From Ceratothoa steindachneri (Eukaryota > Arthropoda > Malacostraca > Isopoda > Cymothoidae), in assembly GCA_963969495.1 (NCBI GenBank), contig OZ018323.1, forward strand, positions 74,248,920-74,312,919: a stretch of DNA of 64,000 nucleotides, written 5' to 3'. Numbering within the stretch: position 1 is the first letter of the stretch; each line of letters opens with the position of its first letter. A program made the translations under genes and the position numbers. Under the pieces are notes generated by a model. That model made no database searches, was not told where the DNA came from, and saw only the letters and a program-made list of their open reading frames with translations. Positions 22,384-34,199 of this stretch are shown here, in pieces.

Positions 22384-22488
22384 ATAGACCGCCGTGCAAG
22401 ACGACACCAACAAATACAAGGACCCCATATCTGCAAGGTCTGTGGAAGAGGATGTACTAATCTTCGCATACTCCGAAGCCATCAATGA
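22384..22488 (+). pseudogene. C-terminal zinc-knuckle tail of a LINE
   Basis: A frame reads DRRARRHQQIQGPHICKVC and goes on with GRGCTNLRILRSHQ to a stop at 22486. A basic stretch followed by C-x2-C, GRGC and a late His, then a stop, is the layout of the C-terminus of several arthropod LINE reverse transcriptases. The downstream AC/AT-rich sequence with repeated ATCAT would be its 3' end. Without the upstream domains the family cannot be named. Confidence 0.4.
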
Positions 22489-22579
22489 CCTAATCAAACA
22501 CGATAATCATCAACCAAACATCATCAAAATCATCCATATATGGAGTGACGTCATCATCGGAAACGATAGACAACATTAA

Positions 22580-23996
22580 GCAAGCAAGCAAGTAAACATA
22601 CCATTCGCAAGATAAAAAGTTCTGCAGAGAAACTCAGTAATTTTGTTATATCTGTATTGCTAGGTAATAAAGTATTCGTAAATATATAAATTACTATCAT
22701 TACAAGAAAGGCTATTGTTGTTTTGCTCAGATTTGATTAGCATAGGTTAGACACGTTTTATCAATTTTTATTAATGGTAATAGGTACTGCTGATGTACGC
22801 TGATTTAGTGATTTGTTTAATATTTCAACAATTATATAGGTATACATTAGAGAAATTACAATATCTTGTTCTGGATAGTTCGCCCATACCTCTTCTTTTT
22901 ATTTATTGCTTTAGTTCCCTAAGCCATATCATCTTTGTCTTCATGGATGATAGGGGGAGTAACTGAGTCAGGTTTTTTTATTATATGGCAACAATGATCA
23001 GCTAAATATATGTATATTCATTGGTAAATGACTAATTTAGTTTTGAATATCATCCTATCTTAATTCAACCTCTACTCCAATTAACTCAATATTGACAAGA
23101 TTTTCCTCACTTCCTGAGAAATATTTTCTATTGTATAATTTTGAATTAATTCCGCTCTATTATATACCAAAGAGAGCTCTAGAATGACATAATAAGCATT
23201 ATCTGTTCTGATTTAAATAAGTGCCTTAGTGTGATATTATAATGCGAACCATGTCATTAGTCATTTTGCCTAAATCTTTCTTGCAAGTTATCAGCGTGAA
23301 ATTTTCCCGCCAAATATAGGTAAATCCACTAGATTCAATGTTCTAAGTTATAAGCACAACCATTGGTGTAGTAGTGTGCATAGGTTGATTGAAAGCTTCG
23401 TTACAGATATTTACATTTAATAAAATAGAGGTTCTCCTTCAGGCAATGGGACCATAAGCGTGCATAATTGAAGGCATTGGGAGTAGATGGCGTGACAAAG
23501 TGGGTAGAAGGATTTTTGTAAGCGTTTTTAATTGAACTTTTGCATTCCTAATCTTAGGCCCTGAGTTGTGAAAGACTTTGTTGTATGTAGCAGTAGATTC
23601 AGAGCAGGGCAGCAGATCCTTTGCATCGAATGAGAGTAGCGCTTCTATTAGAGGTGTAATAAAGAAATATTCTAGAAAAGGTTTAACATCCTGCTCTATT
23701 AAAAAGTTCTTACACCTAGAGTAGAAACTTTAGCTCTAAGAAATTTTTAATTAGAAGATGATTTTAAATAGCAAAGGTTACTGAAAGTAGACAGAAGAGC
23801 CCTAGGTTCCTTCTCTTTATTAGTAAAATTCAATAAAAGCTATACTATACTTTCCCATTTTTTTGTGGTTAAGCTAAGAATAACATTACTTTGCAATTTA
23901 TGAAGCCCTGTAGAGTTTACAGTTAATCTAAATCCATTGTGTTTTAATCCTACACTCAATTTTTTTTAAACGAAGCAAACACACTCACCTTATATA
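22580..23996. other. AT-rich DNA with no gene
   Basis: A short AAGCAAGC run ends the GC-rich patch. The rest is AT-rich, and I find no motif on either strand. Confidence 0.5.
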
Positions 23997-25401
23997 TTAG
24001 GTTGAGGAATAAGTTATTGCGTTTTTTTTAATGTTGTGTTGATTTAAGTTTTGTTGACGTGATTTGTGCAGCACATATTAAGAAACAATAATAAATAATG
24101 AGAGCAAAATTTGCAAAGGTTAGGCTACGTCTCTTAACAGTGAAGACTATTAGGCTTTTGCTTAGGCTTAGTTTTGTAGTTGAATAATAAATCATTGCTG
24201 TTTATTTAAAAATTGTGTTAATTTAATTTTTGTTCTGTACCCTCAAAATGTAATGTCAAGTTGAAAGAAAGGCGAATTTTCGACACTTGTTGTTATTCAT
24301 TTTCAATTGAGACGGGAAAAATGCAAACGCAGCCAAAGCTCGTCGCGATATTTGTGCTGTATACAGAGAAAGTGCTTTATCAAAAAGGACAGCTCAATGG
24401 TGATTTTACGTTCCAAAAACGGTCATTTCAATCTTAATGACGAAGAACGTTCTGGTTGCCCCATTAAGTTGGATGAAGATCGATTGAACGACCTTCTTCA
24501 TGAAAATCCTTGTTAATCGACTAGAGAATTGGCTATACAATTGGCGTGTGATCGGAAACTGTAGTGAATCACCTTCATTCGATGGGGAAAGTTAAAAAAC
24601 TCGGTGCATAGGTTCCGCACGCTTTGAGCGAAAGCAACAAACTTCAACGCTCCACGATGGCCGCATGTTTGCTTGCTCGTCACAAGGCTACTCGTGAATA
24701 TAAGTACATATTTCTTCCCCCGCATCATCACTGGCCACGAAAAGTGCTGTGTTTATGTCAACATGAACCATGGAAAACAATGGCTTAGCCCCAATAAAAA
24801 AACACTTCCGCGTTTGAAGCAAAGACTTCATCCACAAAAGACGATGCTGTGTTTTTGGTGGGATTGTCAAGGAATCATTATTTATGAGCTCCTTGTGAAC
24901 AACGAGATTGTCAATGCAGAACTTTACGTTCAACAAATGTATTGACTCGCCGAAGCTATTCGTGAAAAGTGATCTCATCCACGTAATGGAGTCCTTCTGC
25001 AACACGACACTGTTCGTCCTCACATTGCCAATATGACAAAAGGCACCATCCAAACGCTTAATTGGGAAATCCTGCCGCAACTTTCATATTCGCCAGACTT
25101 AGCTCCATCGGATTTCCATCTGTTTTAAACGCTCTCCAACAGTTTGCTCAGGGTTTCGTTCAATACTGATGTGAAATTAAGAACCTGGATAGACGAATTC
25201 TTCAGGTCAAAATCCAGAGATTTTTATTGCAGGGGCATCGAAAAACTAGTTGAACCTTAGGAAGAAGTCGTAACTAACAACGGAGAATACATTATTGATT
25301 AAATTGCTTATTCTTATCAATTAAAAACAAAGTTTTTCTAAAATTGTTATTTGGTAATGAATAAGTTTGATAAAACCGCAAGAACTTATTCCTCAACCCA
25401 A
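23997..25401 (+). mobile_element. mariner element of a second family, with both ends
   Basis: 1405 bp. The left end TTAGGTTGAGGAATAAGTTA and the right end, which reads inward TTGGGTTGAGGAATAAGTTC, are inverted repeats and each is flanked by TA. The family is distinct from copies A-D. A truncated member lies at 46932-47380. Confidence 0.92.
24253..25302 (+). pseudogene. mariner transposase pseudogene, second family
   Basis: The gene starts at ATG 24253 but meets a stop at codon 4. Scattered frames give the N-terminal helix-turn-helix (RRDICAVYRESALSKRTAQW, then NLNDEERSGCPIKLDE) and STRELAIQLACD. The catalytic part follows: ITGHEKCCVYVN, where His replaces the first Asp, then TMLCFWWDCQGIIIYELL, then VLLQHDTVRPH with the second Asp, and YSPDLAPSDFHLF with the third Asp. 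There are 34 residues between the second and third Asp, so this is a D,D34D mariner. It ends GEYIID and a stop at 25300-25302. At least two frameshifts and three stops inactivate it. Confidence 0.9.
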
Positions 25402-26404
25402 TATAAGCTTGACTCCTTTCAATGATGATGTGAAAGTATTTATCACAAAAATGGGCATTTATTGCAGCTTCCTGACTTGTATCCGCAATACCAATTAATG
25501 ACCGACCCTCAAAATGCCAATATGGTTTAAAACCAATCACTAAACTAAACCTCTTATCATGAGGGGAGTGTAAATATTTTCTGTCTGATTAATTTTTTAA
25601 AGGCATCAAAGGATGAAATATAAAAGAATGCTTTGGAAACCGGTAACCGTGATAAAGACAATTAAATAATAATACTGAAAATAATAGTAACCTTGCTGAT
25701 TATGACAATCGATTGTTTTGTGTTTGGATAATTTTGTAATTTTACAAAGTTAAAAAATATAATTTTAGATTCACTAATCTCATCATTAACCACTAACACT
25801 GAAATTTTATTAATTATAATTACTCTAAATTCAGCTTAATGAATTAAATTAGTTTCATAATGCATTAGTTGTCATTAAATATTATACTATGTACACATCA
25901 TTAATCCCCCCAAGGGGGTGTTGTGTGTAAAAGGGCAATAACCCTGCTGCACCTGAAAACTGAGGGAGTATACGCGTCGTTCCGACCCCTGTGTTCCAAT
26001 AGAAATTGGAGCTTTCTCTGTCCGGTCGTACTTCGTAACTCTTTTACAGCTCCATCCTTCGTTTCCACGCTTGTTTAGACCACAAAAAGATTGAAAGGGG
26101 GCGTTATAACTTCAAAATATATTGAGGAGCGACCAATGCACAATTTTCTCCCAATAAAATGTTTGACACATTTGTTTCACTAACTCTATAATTTAAGTAC
26201 TAGATTTTGGAGATTATTTGAATAATAATTTAATCTAAGTTTGGTTATGACTTAAGTATATTTAAAATTTTTATTAATGTAATTCTAAAAATTTCTTTAG
26301 AGTTTGAAAAAAAAATTCCATAGTTCAGAAAAAATAAATATGATTATCCAATGCTTTAAAAGGAAATGAATTACAATTGGTGAAGTTCAGAAAATTTATT
26401 AAAA

Positions 26405-26570
26405 GGAGGGAAATAGTTTAGAGTTCCTTTAAAATTATTATAATTGGCGAATGTCCGAAAATTTATAAAAATTTAACCATGGTTGCTTTTTTTTAGATTT
26501 TAAATTTTAATCTTAGTAGCGAATCGCAAGCTCCCGCCGTATGAGGATGGGGGGCGGAGCCATTGCCTCG
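26405..26570 (+). repeat. Dispersed repeat, copy 1
   Basis: About 165 bp that match 42712-42880 in the opposite orientation. Both carry AGTTTAGAGTTCCTTT, ATTATTATAATTGGCGAA, AAATTTAACCATGG and TTTTAATCTTAGTAGC in the same order and end with CAAGCTCC-CCGTA. No coding potential, and no terminal repeat that I could see. Confidence 0.7.
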
Positions 26571-28207
26571 TTCTATTTAAATTTATCTTAGGTAAATATT
26601 TTAACTCAGTTTAGGGAGAGTTTTTTGGTATAAAAGTAGAAAACGCCTATAGCCAATCCGGCTCTGGCAACGGGGTTGTGGGAGATAAAAAATGAAAAAT
26701 GCCTTCCAGTAAATATCCCCCAATAATATTCTCTTGGTTTAGCATTTTCTGATTTGATTTTTATATTTATTTTCCATTTTCCTTTCTTCTTGTTTCAATC
26801 GTTTTTCAGCCTAGTATTTCTCTCACGATCCCTTGTTGTTTTGTGAGGGTGTTATAAAGATCGGCAACCTCATTGTATATGAGGGATTTTTATCTTTACA
26901 GGTTAATATTTGGGCTGGCTGATCTTAACAAGCTAATTCTGAGAAAAAAAAATAGATATATGGAGATGAATAAAAATCAAAAGCTCTTCTATTTTTGAGA
27001 ATGAATGAAATAAAAACTTATTATCAAACTATGTAATTAAAAAATAGTATCAGAATTATAATAGATGTATGGAAATAAGTAGTAGTAGTGGTGGTTGGCA
27101 AATCTGCCTTTATCCTGGCGATACTCGATTAGATATATAAATAGACATAAAGGTTAGTATGACACTCGCTAGTGAGCCCAAGGGCACCAGTGACCGGTCT
27201 ATTTGGGATCAGAGGAGCTGCTAGAAAGTATCATGTATGTTTTGACAACAAACAGCGTTCAGGAGAAAAGTTTGTTGCCCAGTGCAGAGGACCTGTTTCG
27301 TCTCAGAGTTATGTGCTTATAGATACTCATCGGCAGGATTCCTTGGAACATAAACTGTGACTGTGCTGTAAATTTTAATTTTACGAAGGAATAGAAGCAG
27401 ATTCTCAACTGAGACAGATATAAAATAATCGACTTTGCCACCATTAAAAATTCGATATTGAAAAATAAAACGCAAGAAAGAATTATTTAAATATAAAAAG
27501 GTTGTATTTCTTTTTTGATATTCATTTTGGTTTGTTTTCATTGGAAAGACTGCACCTATGTAGATTAGAACTCCATCGATGTATAAACTTATGCCAGTCC
27601 ATTTTGTGTGAAGGATAAATATTTGAAACCGAAAATATTATAAGCAAAATTGATCTCTGCATTTCTAAATTTAATGTCTACCTCAAACTAAGGTCGAATG
27701 AATCAACCATCACAGCTTTGAGAAAAAATCTTATTATTTAAAACTAGACTCAACCTGTTATCAAATATAAATCACTCCTTGTTGGCTCTTGGGAAGACAA
27801 CCTAGTGCTTAACGGATCAATTAGAAATCGCTCAACCTCTTAGGCAATTTGATGCCCAAATCAAGCAAGGCTGTTTCTTTGTGATTAGCAATTCAAGTTA
27901 GGTATTTAATAAAATGATTGATCTTCAAGAGAAGCGTTTTATTATTTCATTGACATTATTGTGCGAGAAGAATGTTAATTTTTTACGCCTAAATTTAAAC
28001 TTTGTGATAGCCAAAATAATATTCTACCATTCGAAGTGAGAGTAACGAAATATTGAGCCTTAAGTGGATCTTTCAAGTTTATATCTTTTGAATTCCAAAA
28101 GTGAGAGTCAATTTGACTTTCCAAGTCTCATTTATTCTTCTAAAAGTGATCGAAATAAATTATGAAAATGACGTTTGTTCCTAAGAAACTCTCAATTCTC
28201 TTTATTA

Positions 28208-28212
<5 letters not shown>

Positions 28213-28240
<28 letters not shown>

Positions 28241-28241
28241 A
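28213..28241. repeat. (TA)n microsatellite
   Basis: An uninterrupted TA run of about 28 bp. Confidence 0.95.
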
Positions 28242-30374
28242 GTAATACAACGACAGCGTATTATTGGTAGTATTATTGATGTAGATTATTTGTTTGGAAT
28301 GTTTAATCTTGAGTAGTTGAACAAATTTAACAGCCACCAACTACTTCAAATAGGCAAAAAAGATGATTGAGTGGTTCACTCCTGTCTACGATAGAAAACA
28401 TAATTTTATAAAAGTACCTATTATGATTACGTTCAATACAAAAATCAAACCAAATAGTTCATACTGAGAGGAAAGAGCGCCCTAATATACCATAACAGCA
28501 AAGATGAATAATTTGAACATATAATTCACGACAGGTAAGGTTCAGCAATTCAGTATGCAGTATTTTTTTTTAGTTTTATCACTTTTTCTATTTATTAGCA
28601 GTTAATAAAAGAGAAAAAAAGAATTTGCATTAAAACAATACAATATCACAGCTTTCTAATAGCTTGTTTTTGGCGCCTCGATTAAAAGATTCGAAAGGAT
28701 TCCTCTGTAAGTGAACTAACTCTAGAAAATGCTATTCATTTGATTTTAGACGTATACATATGTTACGATAACCTAATTATATAAATTTACAATTTTAAAA
28801 TAATCCATCGTGCCTTCATAAAAGGTGAGTAGGTATTTATGGTAATCCTAAAGTGTTATTGGGTTTAATCATCAAAATTTTATTTTACGTAGCATTAAAT
28901 ATATTTTTTTAGCTAGCGATATAAATAGAAAAGTAGATTTTCTGCCTGTGATATTTGTGCTTACACAAAATAAATTTGTTTACTATTTTCTATCAATTCT
29001 ATAACTCAAAGCAAGTATTTGTAGCAGATTAGCAGTATTCCAAATTTAAAAACCTTTATATTGCATAACGATAAGACAGGCATACTTTAGCTAAATTATA
29101 CTAAACATTTACATTTTATTATTTATAACATGCATTTTATTCAAATAGTAGATATTAAATAAAAGCTATTACCTGGTTAAAACGAAAAGGTAAAATACAA
29201 TTTACTATTTTTACTATGAAGTCATTCAAAATATCTTATTGTTACCAAAGGCCCTCTTCTCAGCCAAAGAACATGAAATTATGGACGAACTTTCCGCTTG
29301 AATGGTCACAAGATATCCATGTCACGATAGATACATATTACTGATTAATCCTTTCCTTTTATTCAGTCAATTTTATTTTTTCAGTCCACCTACAAACCAG
29401 ATCAAGTCTGGGGATGCGCCAATAATATTTCTGGCTCTTCTTTACCTGTATGGAAATCCAGATCTGGTTTCGAACTTTTGGCATTGAAAGCTGCCTATCT
29501 TCGTTGAAATTTGCTCTCATGTATGTTATGGCGACATCAGAATTTTCATAATAACTCAGATACTGGCACTTGTTGGTCACTTAAATGACCATTCTTACCC
29601 ATTTTATAATTGGGCTTGGACCAAAGATAGCATTAACTAATAAAAAGGACTTAATTCTGTGAAAATGAAGAAAAGTAGTAATTATTCCAGAAGGAAGACC
29701 AGCAAAGACCCGACTATTCATTAAATTACTCCAATCAAAGATCGATCAAGTAAAATACTTCATTACAGTAACCAAATTAGGTTTCTTACATATATTGCAT
29801 CCGAGTGTAATGTCTGTAATTTCGGTCAATAACTGCTGATACGAACTCATACATAAGTGTAGTAAAAAAGAAATCAGACATTTTTTTTATTCCCATTTAT
29901 ATTATTGTGTTTAAGACTATTGATACTTATCGCTAATTAGAAGCTAAAGGAACAAGAAATGAACTTCACTCAATAGAAAACGTGAAAAAGTACGATAAAA
30001 TAGGAAAACATTCTTGTTCAGTTAGACTGCGCTTACTAACAGTGAAAAGGTAATACGTCAAGATGATGCATGTGCCAAAAGGATGTGAAAAATATTAAAA
30101 AGTAAGTTACTCATTGAAATATTGGCGGGCATCATACATTTTATTTCTTTAGCAGTAATATACATTTTTCTTGTACGTTTAGTAAACATTCTTATATGTG
30201 CATCTTAGTAGTATTATTCACATAATTCCGTAATGAGGGGATTGTTTACCAATTCAAATCCATTTTAACATTTTGCTCTATCATCCTTTTTTAATGGTCA
30301 TTTATAGATTAATATTACAAAACTCTTCTTGTATTTTAAAATTTTTAATTAATTTTACACGTAATTGATTATTG

Positions 30375-31400
30375 TCAAGATATAATAGGCCTAAGGATCG
30401 AAAACTTTCTCCTCATAGTTTATTCCTAAAGTTTAGAATCAGTTTAATTGCCCTACGTTTCAACTTATCTATCAACTCTGTCTTTATTCAGGAAGTGGGA
30501 AAAATTGCATGGGCTACTCGAGATGAGGACGCGGGATTTGTATATTTATAATTCTTTTTAGCTTCGATGCATTGTTCCTTCCCTTTGATTTCTTTATCAA
30601 TTAGATAAAACGATCTATTTCTATGATAGCGGACTATTGAATTTGTTGGTCCCTTTGGTAATCGTCATTTAAACTTTTAATTTTTAAGTGCAGCACCTTG
30701 TATTTTCGTATATTAAAATTCATCTGCCATTTATCTGCCCCCTCAAAGATTTTATATACACACCTTAGTAGGTTCTGCAATTTAAGGGTTTGTGGTATCC
30801 AATAATTTAGAGATTTTATAAATTAAACCGTTACCTACGTTATTTAAGCATAAAATAAACAAAAAAGGCTTCCAACTACAGATTCTTGAGAAAATCTGCT
30901 AGTAACTAATTCGCATTCAAATTTACTCCGTTGACGACAATAATGTGTGCACGATTTGAGAGCCAATTTTGTATCCATTTAGGATTATTATAACTTGTTC
31001 CATGCGGTTTAAGTTTTAGTAATAACTTATAATTGTAAGTATCAAAAGTTATTTAGAAATATAAATAAACAATATCTACTCTTTTGTGTTTATCGTAGTT
31101 TAAATTATTTTAAGAAAGTTTTCCAACAGATAAATTAAATAGAATCTCCCTTGTTGACATCCATGTAACATGTTTTGAATCGAGATAAAACATTATTCCA
31201 GGTCTAAATATTGATTCTGTAAGCTTGCCAATAATTACTTGAAGCTAAACTTATAGTAGGATAGTTACTTGGATCAGTTTTATAACCTTTTTTAAAGATT
31301 GGCCTTAAGTTACGTATTTTGAATTTTGTTGTTTTTACCATTTCCGTATTTGACTGTAGATACAAAGACAGGCAATCACGCCTAGATCTTTTCATCTTTT
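30375..31400 (-). pseudogene. CR1-like LINE reverse transcriptase pseudogene
   Basis: The - strand carries reverse transcriptase motifs in the normal order, from high to low coordinates. At 31395-31210 it gives RPIFKKGYKTDPSNYPTISL. A degenerate palm part follows, with FSQESVVGSLFC near 30910 as a possible motif B. Near 30745 comes GADKWQMNFNIRKYKVLHLK. Near 30575 an EQCIEAKKNYKYT-like block is followed by ASSSRVAHAIF. At 30475-30400 comes LKRRAIKLILNF then RSLGLLYL. These are the thumb and post-thumb landmarks of CR1-type elements. Stops and frameshifts are frequent. Confidence 0.75.
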
Positions 31401-32175
31401 TATATATTTAATTATTTTTCACTTGTTTACTCGGGGAACTGAGAGAATATCTTGTTCCCTAAATCAATTTCTTTTCTTGGGACATTGGTTCTTAAAATTT
31501 TCCTATCGTTTCCCCCGGCTGTGATAGATCCCCATTATGCCTAGCCCATTCCTCTTCGCTAATGTGAAGTTTAAGGAAATAAAAATATTGAAATGTTTAA
31601 TTTTTTTAAAAATTTATAGATAAAAATTAATTTTACATAAAAAATAAACGATTCAGATTTTAAACATTCCTTTGACAAAAAAAAGAGTAAAGCATTGTTT
31701 CTTTTATTACCAATTAGAATTAAAGCAATATTTCTTTGTTAATTATTGCAAATTAAAGACATAATTGCTATTTTATTAATAGGCAAAATGTACTAACAAA
31801 ATAATACGAGGGGCTGTAAAGACAGTGCACTTCTCAGATCAACATATGCCTCTATGGAGTAGTTCCTGGCTTTGGATTTAATATTAGCTAGAGACAATAA
31901 ATAAGCTTCACAATGGTAAGTTGTGCTCAAAGGGAAAAAAGTGAGATATTCGTTATCCAGTTTGTCCCCAACTTTATTCAACTTTTCAATTTAATAATCA
32001 AATTGTTGGGTTGGATCCTTACTTAATGCAATTTTGCGAGCTTTGCTGCTGTGTCACTGTCCTTGATCAACTTTTCATCAGAGATAAATTATTTTGTTAC
32101 CTTAGGTTCTTGTCGTGCCTATCAAGGTGAGGAGAGTAACGCCTGATCGTTTCAGTCATAACACTAATATGCTCT
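31401..32175. other. AT-rich spacer with no gene
   Basis: Only AT-rich sequence and a motif-free frame on the - strand at 31793-31981. It ends at the TTAA where the piggyBac element begins. Confidence 0.5.
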
Positions 32176-32216
32176 TTAACACTAGAACATCCAAGCGGTC
32201 AATTTGAACGCATTTT

Positions 32217-32440
32217 GATATTTAAATGCACTTATCTCAAATATCTTTTCAATCTGACTATGAACCTGATAATTTATTTGACACCAGTGAAGAGGAGTAT
32301 ACTCTAAATATTATCCAAGTTCATTGTCTGAGTCTGAAAATGATGCAATGCCAAATAGGGAAAGTTTGGAAAGACTTGAAAGATTTTCAAATACTCCTGT
32401 GCACGTAGGACCTTCGTCACTGGTTACTGATGTTTTTGGT
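32217..32440 (+). pseudogene. piggyBac transposase, N-terminal acidic part
   Basis: A frame with SFQSDYEPDNLFDTSEEEY, followed after a shift by LSESENDAMPNRESLERLER and SLVTDVFGE, has the acidic, Ser/Glu/Asp-rich composition usual for the start of piggyBac transposases, close to the left end. It is followed after about 210 bp by the nested element. A GTGAGT right after the last codons could be a splice donor, but that is speculation. Confidence 0.6.
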
Positions 32441-32649
32441 GAGTAAAATATATTCTATTCAATAAGTACTCACACCTATACATAGTGGAGCAGATATTTG
32501 TTTGTTCGTTTGTGTGTCTGTCCGCTTTTAGTCATATATACAAACTTATGTGTACATATATGTGTATTTAGTAATATATTAGTACCTATATATACCAGCA
32601 GGTCCGGTCATGCGTATACAGTATATAGGTATATATAGAGTGTATATAA

Positions 32650-34019
32650 TCATGGATGTTTCAAAAACTTTTATATTATTTGAGATGTAAATATCCCAGA
32701 AACTACAGAGTCAAGCCAAATAAAACTATACAGGCTTAATGATAAGTAAAATAAGATTTATTCCTCCAAATTCGAATGAGAAAGTCAAAGGTATGTGGAT
32801 TCCCTGAATGATTTCATAAATGTTCAATATGCGCACCGCCTGAGAAACTGCACACGTCAAGTCGGTAGTCCAGCTCCTCCTGAACACGCTGGAGGATGTC
32901 TTTGGTAATAGTCTCCATTTTTATAGTGATTCTGTGCTTGAGTTCCTCTAGGTTTGCAGGAAGAGGGAAGACACAGACTAGTCCCTTTACATAGCCCAAG
33001 AGAAAAAGATCGCAAGATGTCAGGTCCGGTGAACGTGGCGGCCATTTCAACAGCACATTGATTTCATCACCAGCACGCTCGAACTATCTCCCTCGCAGAT
33101 TGTCATCGAGATAAGCCCGCACAGTGAGCTTCCAGTGAGGTGGAGCCCCGTTCTGTTTAAAAATGAAGTCTTCTTGTTCATTCGCAATGAGCTCAACTGT
33201 TAGCCAGTTCTGAAGCATTTGCAGATACACATGGCCGGTCACATTTTCCTCAAAGAAAAATGAGCCAGGAAAATTGTTCTTGGAGATCACGCAGAACGCC
33301 TTCACTTTTGGTGAGTCCCTCACGAGCTCAACTGTGGCATGGAGAATTTTCTTCGCCCAAAAAGCGAACATTATGCTTATTGACTTTGCCTTTGGTATGA
33401 AATGTGGCCACATCACTGAAAAGAGGTGGTTCATTGAACTCGTCTTATTCAAGTTATTCTTGCATATCAAAACAGAATTGTTTGTGCTTTTGCTTGTCAT
33501 CTGCCGTTATGGCCTGAACTAGCTGCAGCCTGTAGGGTTTCATTAGCAAGCGTTTCCTCAGGATGCGCCAAACTGTCGTCGCAGGAATGTGGGTTTCCAG
33601 ACGTGTTCTTCTTATGGACTTCTTTGGGCTTTGCAAAAGTTTTTGGTAAACCCACTCGACCGTCCTTTCGAAGTAATTGGTCATCCAGGTCCTTTTGCAC
33701 TGCACATACAGCCTTCCTTCTTGGAATTCTTGGAATTCATGTCCAAATCTCCATTGCCGTAGGTGAATAATTAGAGAACTCTCTCACAAATGCAGGCTGC
33801 ACAGTCTTGTTGGACTGTGTTCTAGCATACTCCAACACACAAAACACCTTTTCAGTTCCAGTGAATGGCATTTCTATCCCTGTAAAAATAAAAACATCAA
33901 ACATTGGACATAAACCTCTCACCTGTTTCTACACATGGTGTTAAAATTTGAAGTCATTTGAACAGAAACTAGCAAAGTTATTGGATTGCAAAATGATATC
34001 AATCTTTTGAAACACTCTG
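32650..34019 (-). mobile_element. Tc1/mariner-superfamily element nested in the piggyBac
   Basis: The left end GGATGTTTCAAAAACTTTTA and the right end, read inward GAGTGTTTCAAAAGATTGA, are short inverted repeats, and TA lies next to the right end. About 1.37 kb with one transposase gene on the - strand. It sits in the middle of the piggyBac element and so arrived later. Confidence 0.8.
32814..33871 (-). pseudogene. Tc1/mariner-superfamily transposase, about 46-residue final spacing
   Basis: The start at 33871 gives MPFTGTEKVFCVLEYARTQS. A second helix-turn-helix is in RTRLETHIPATTVWRILRKR. The catalytic region has FSDVATFHTKGKVNKHNVR with the first Asp, then VRDSPKVKAFCVISK, then FIFKQNGAPPHWKL, where Asn replaces the second Asp, then WPPRSPDLTSCDLFLLGYVK. 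From that Asn to the Asp in TSCD there are 46 residues, more than the 34 of mariner. The last 230 codons are one frame interrupted only by TAG at about 33085, in the place of an expected Trp. The start region needs two frameshifts. Confidence 0.8.
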
Positions 34020-34199
34020 TATATTTTACGGTACATATATATTATATAATACGGCATTAACCACAAGCTAGCACATCGTGCCAGTAAAGCAGCATTTACT
34101 AGTTATTATAATCGATAGTAATAAACTTTATTTTAGGAAAATACGATTCATTTCTCTGTTTCAATAGTTTATTCGCATAGAGTTGGGAAAACTTGATTT

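Larger units (their letters stand above)
25402..30374. other. AT-rich DNA with no recognised gene
   Basis: Includes a GC-richer patch at 25905-26130 that I cannot identify, one copy of a dispersed repeat at 26405-26570, an unrecognised 62-codon frame at 27172-27360 (MSPRAPVTGL) and a TA run at 28213-28241. The open frames at 25292, 27317, 28140 and 29302 show no domain. Confidence 0.5.

Noticed and set aside
27172..27360. 62-codon frame MSPRAPVTGL, possible host exon
   Set aside because: No motif, and the frame has no recognisable splice context or neighbouring coding sequence. Left as unrecognised.
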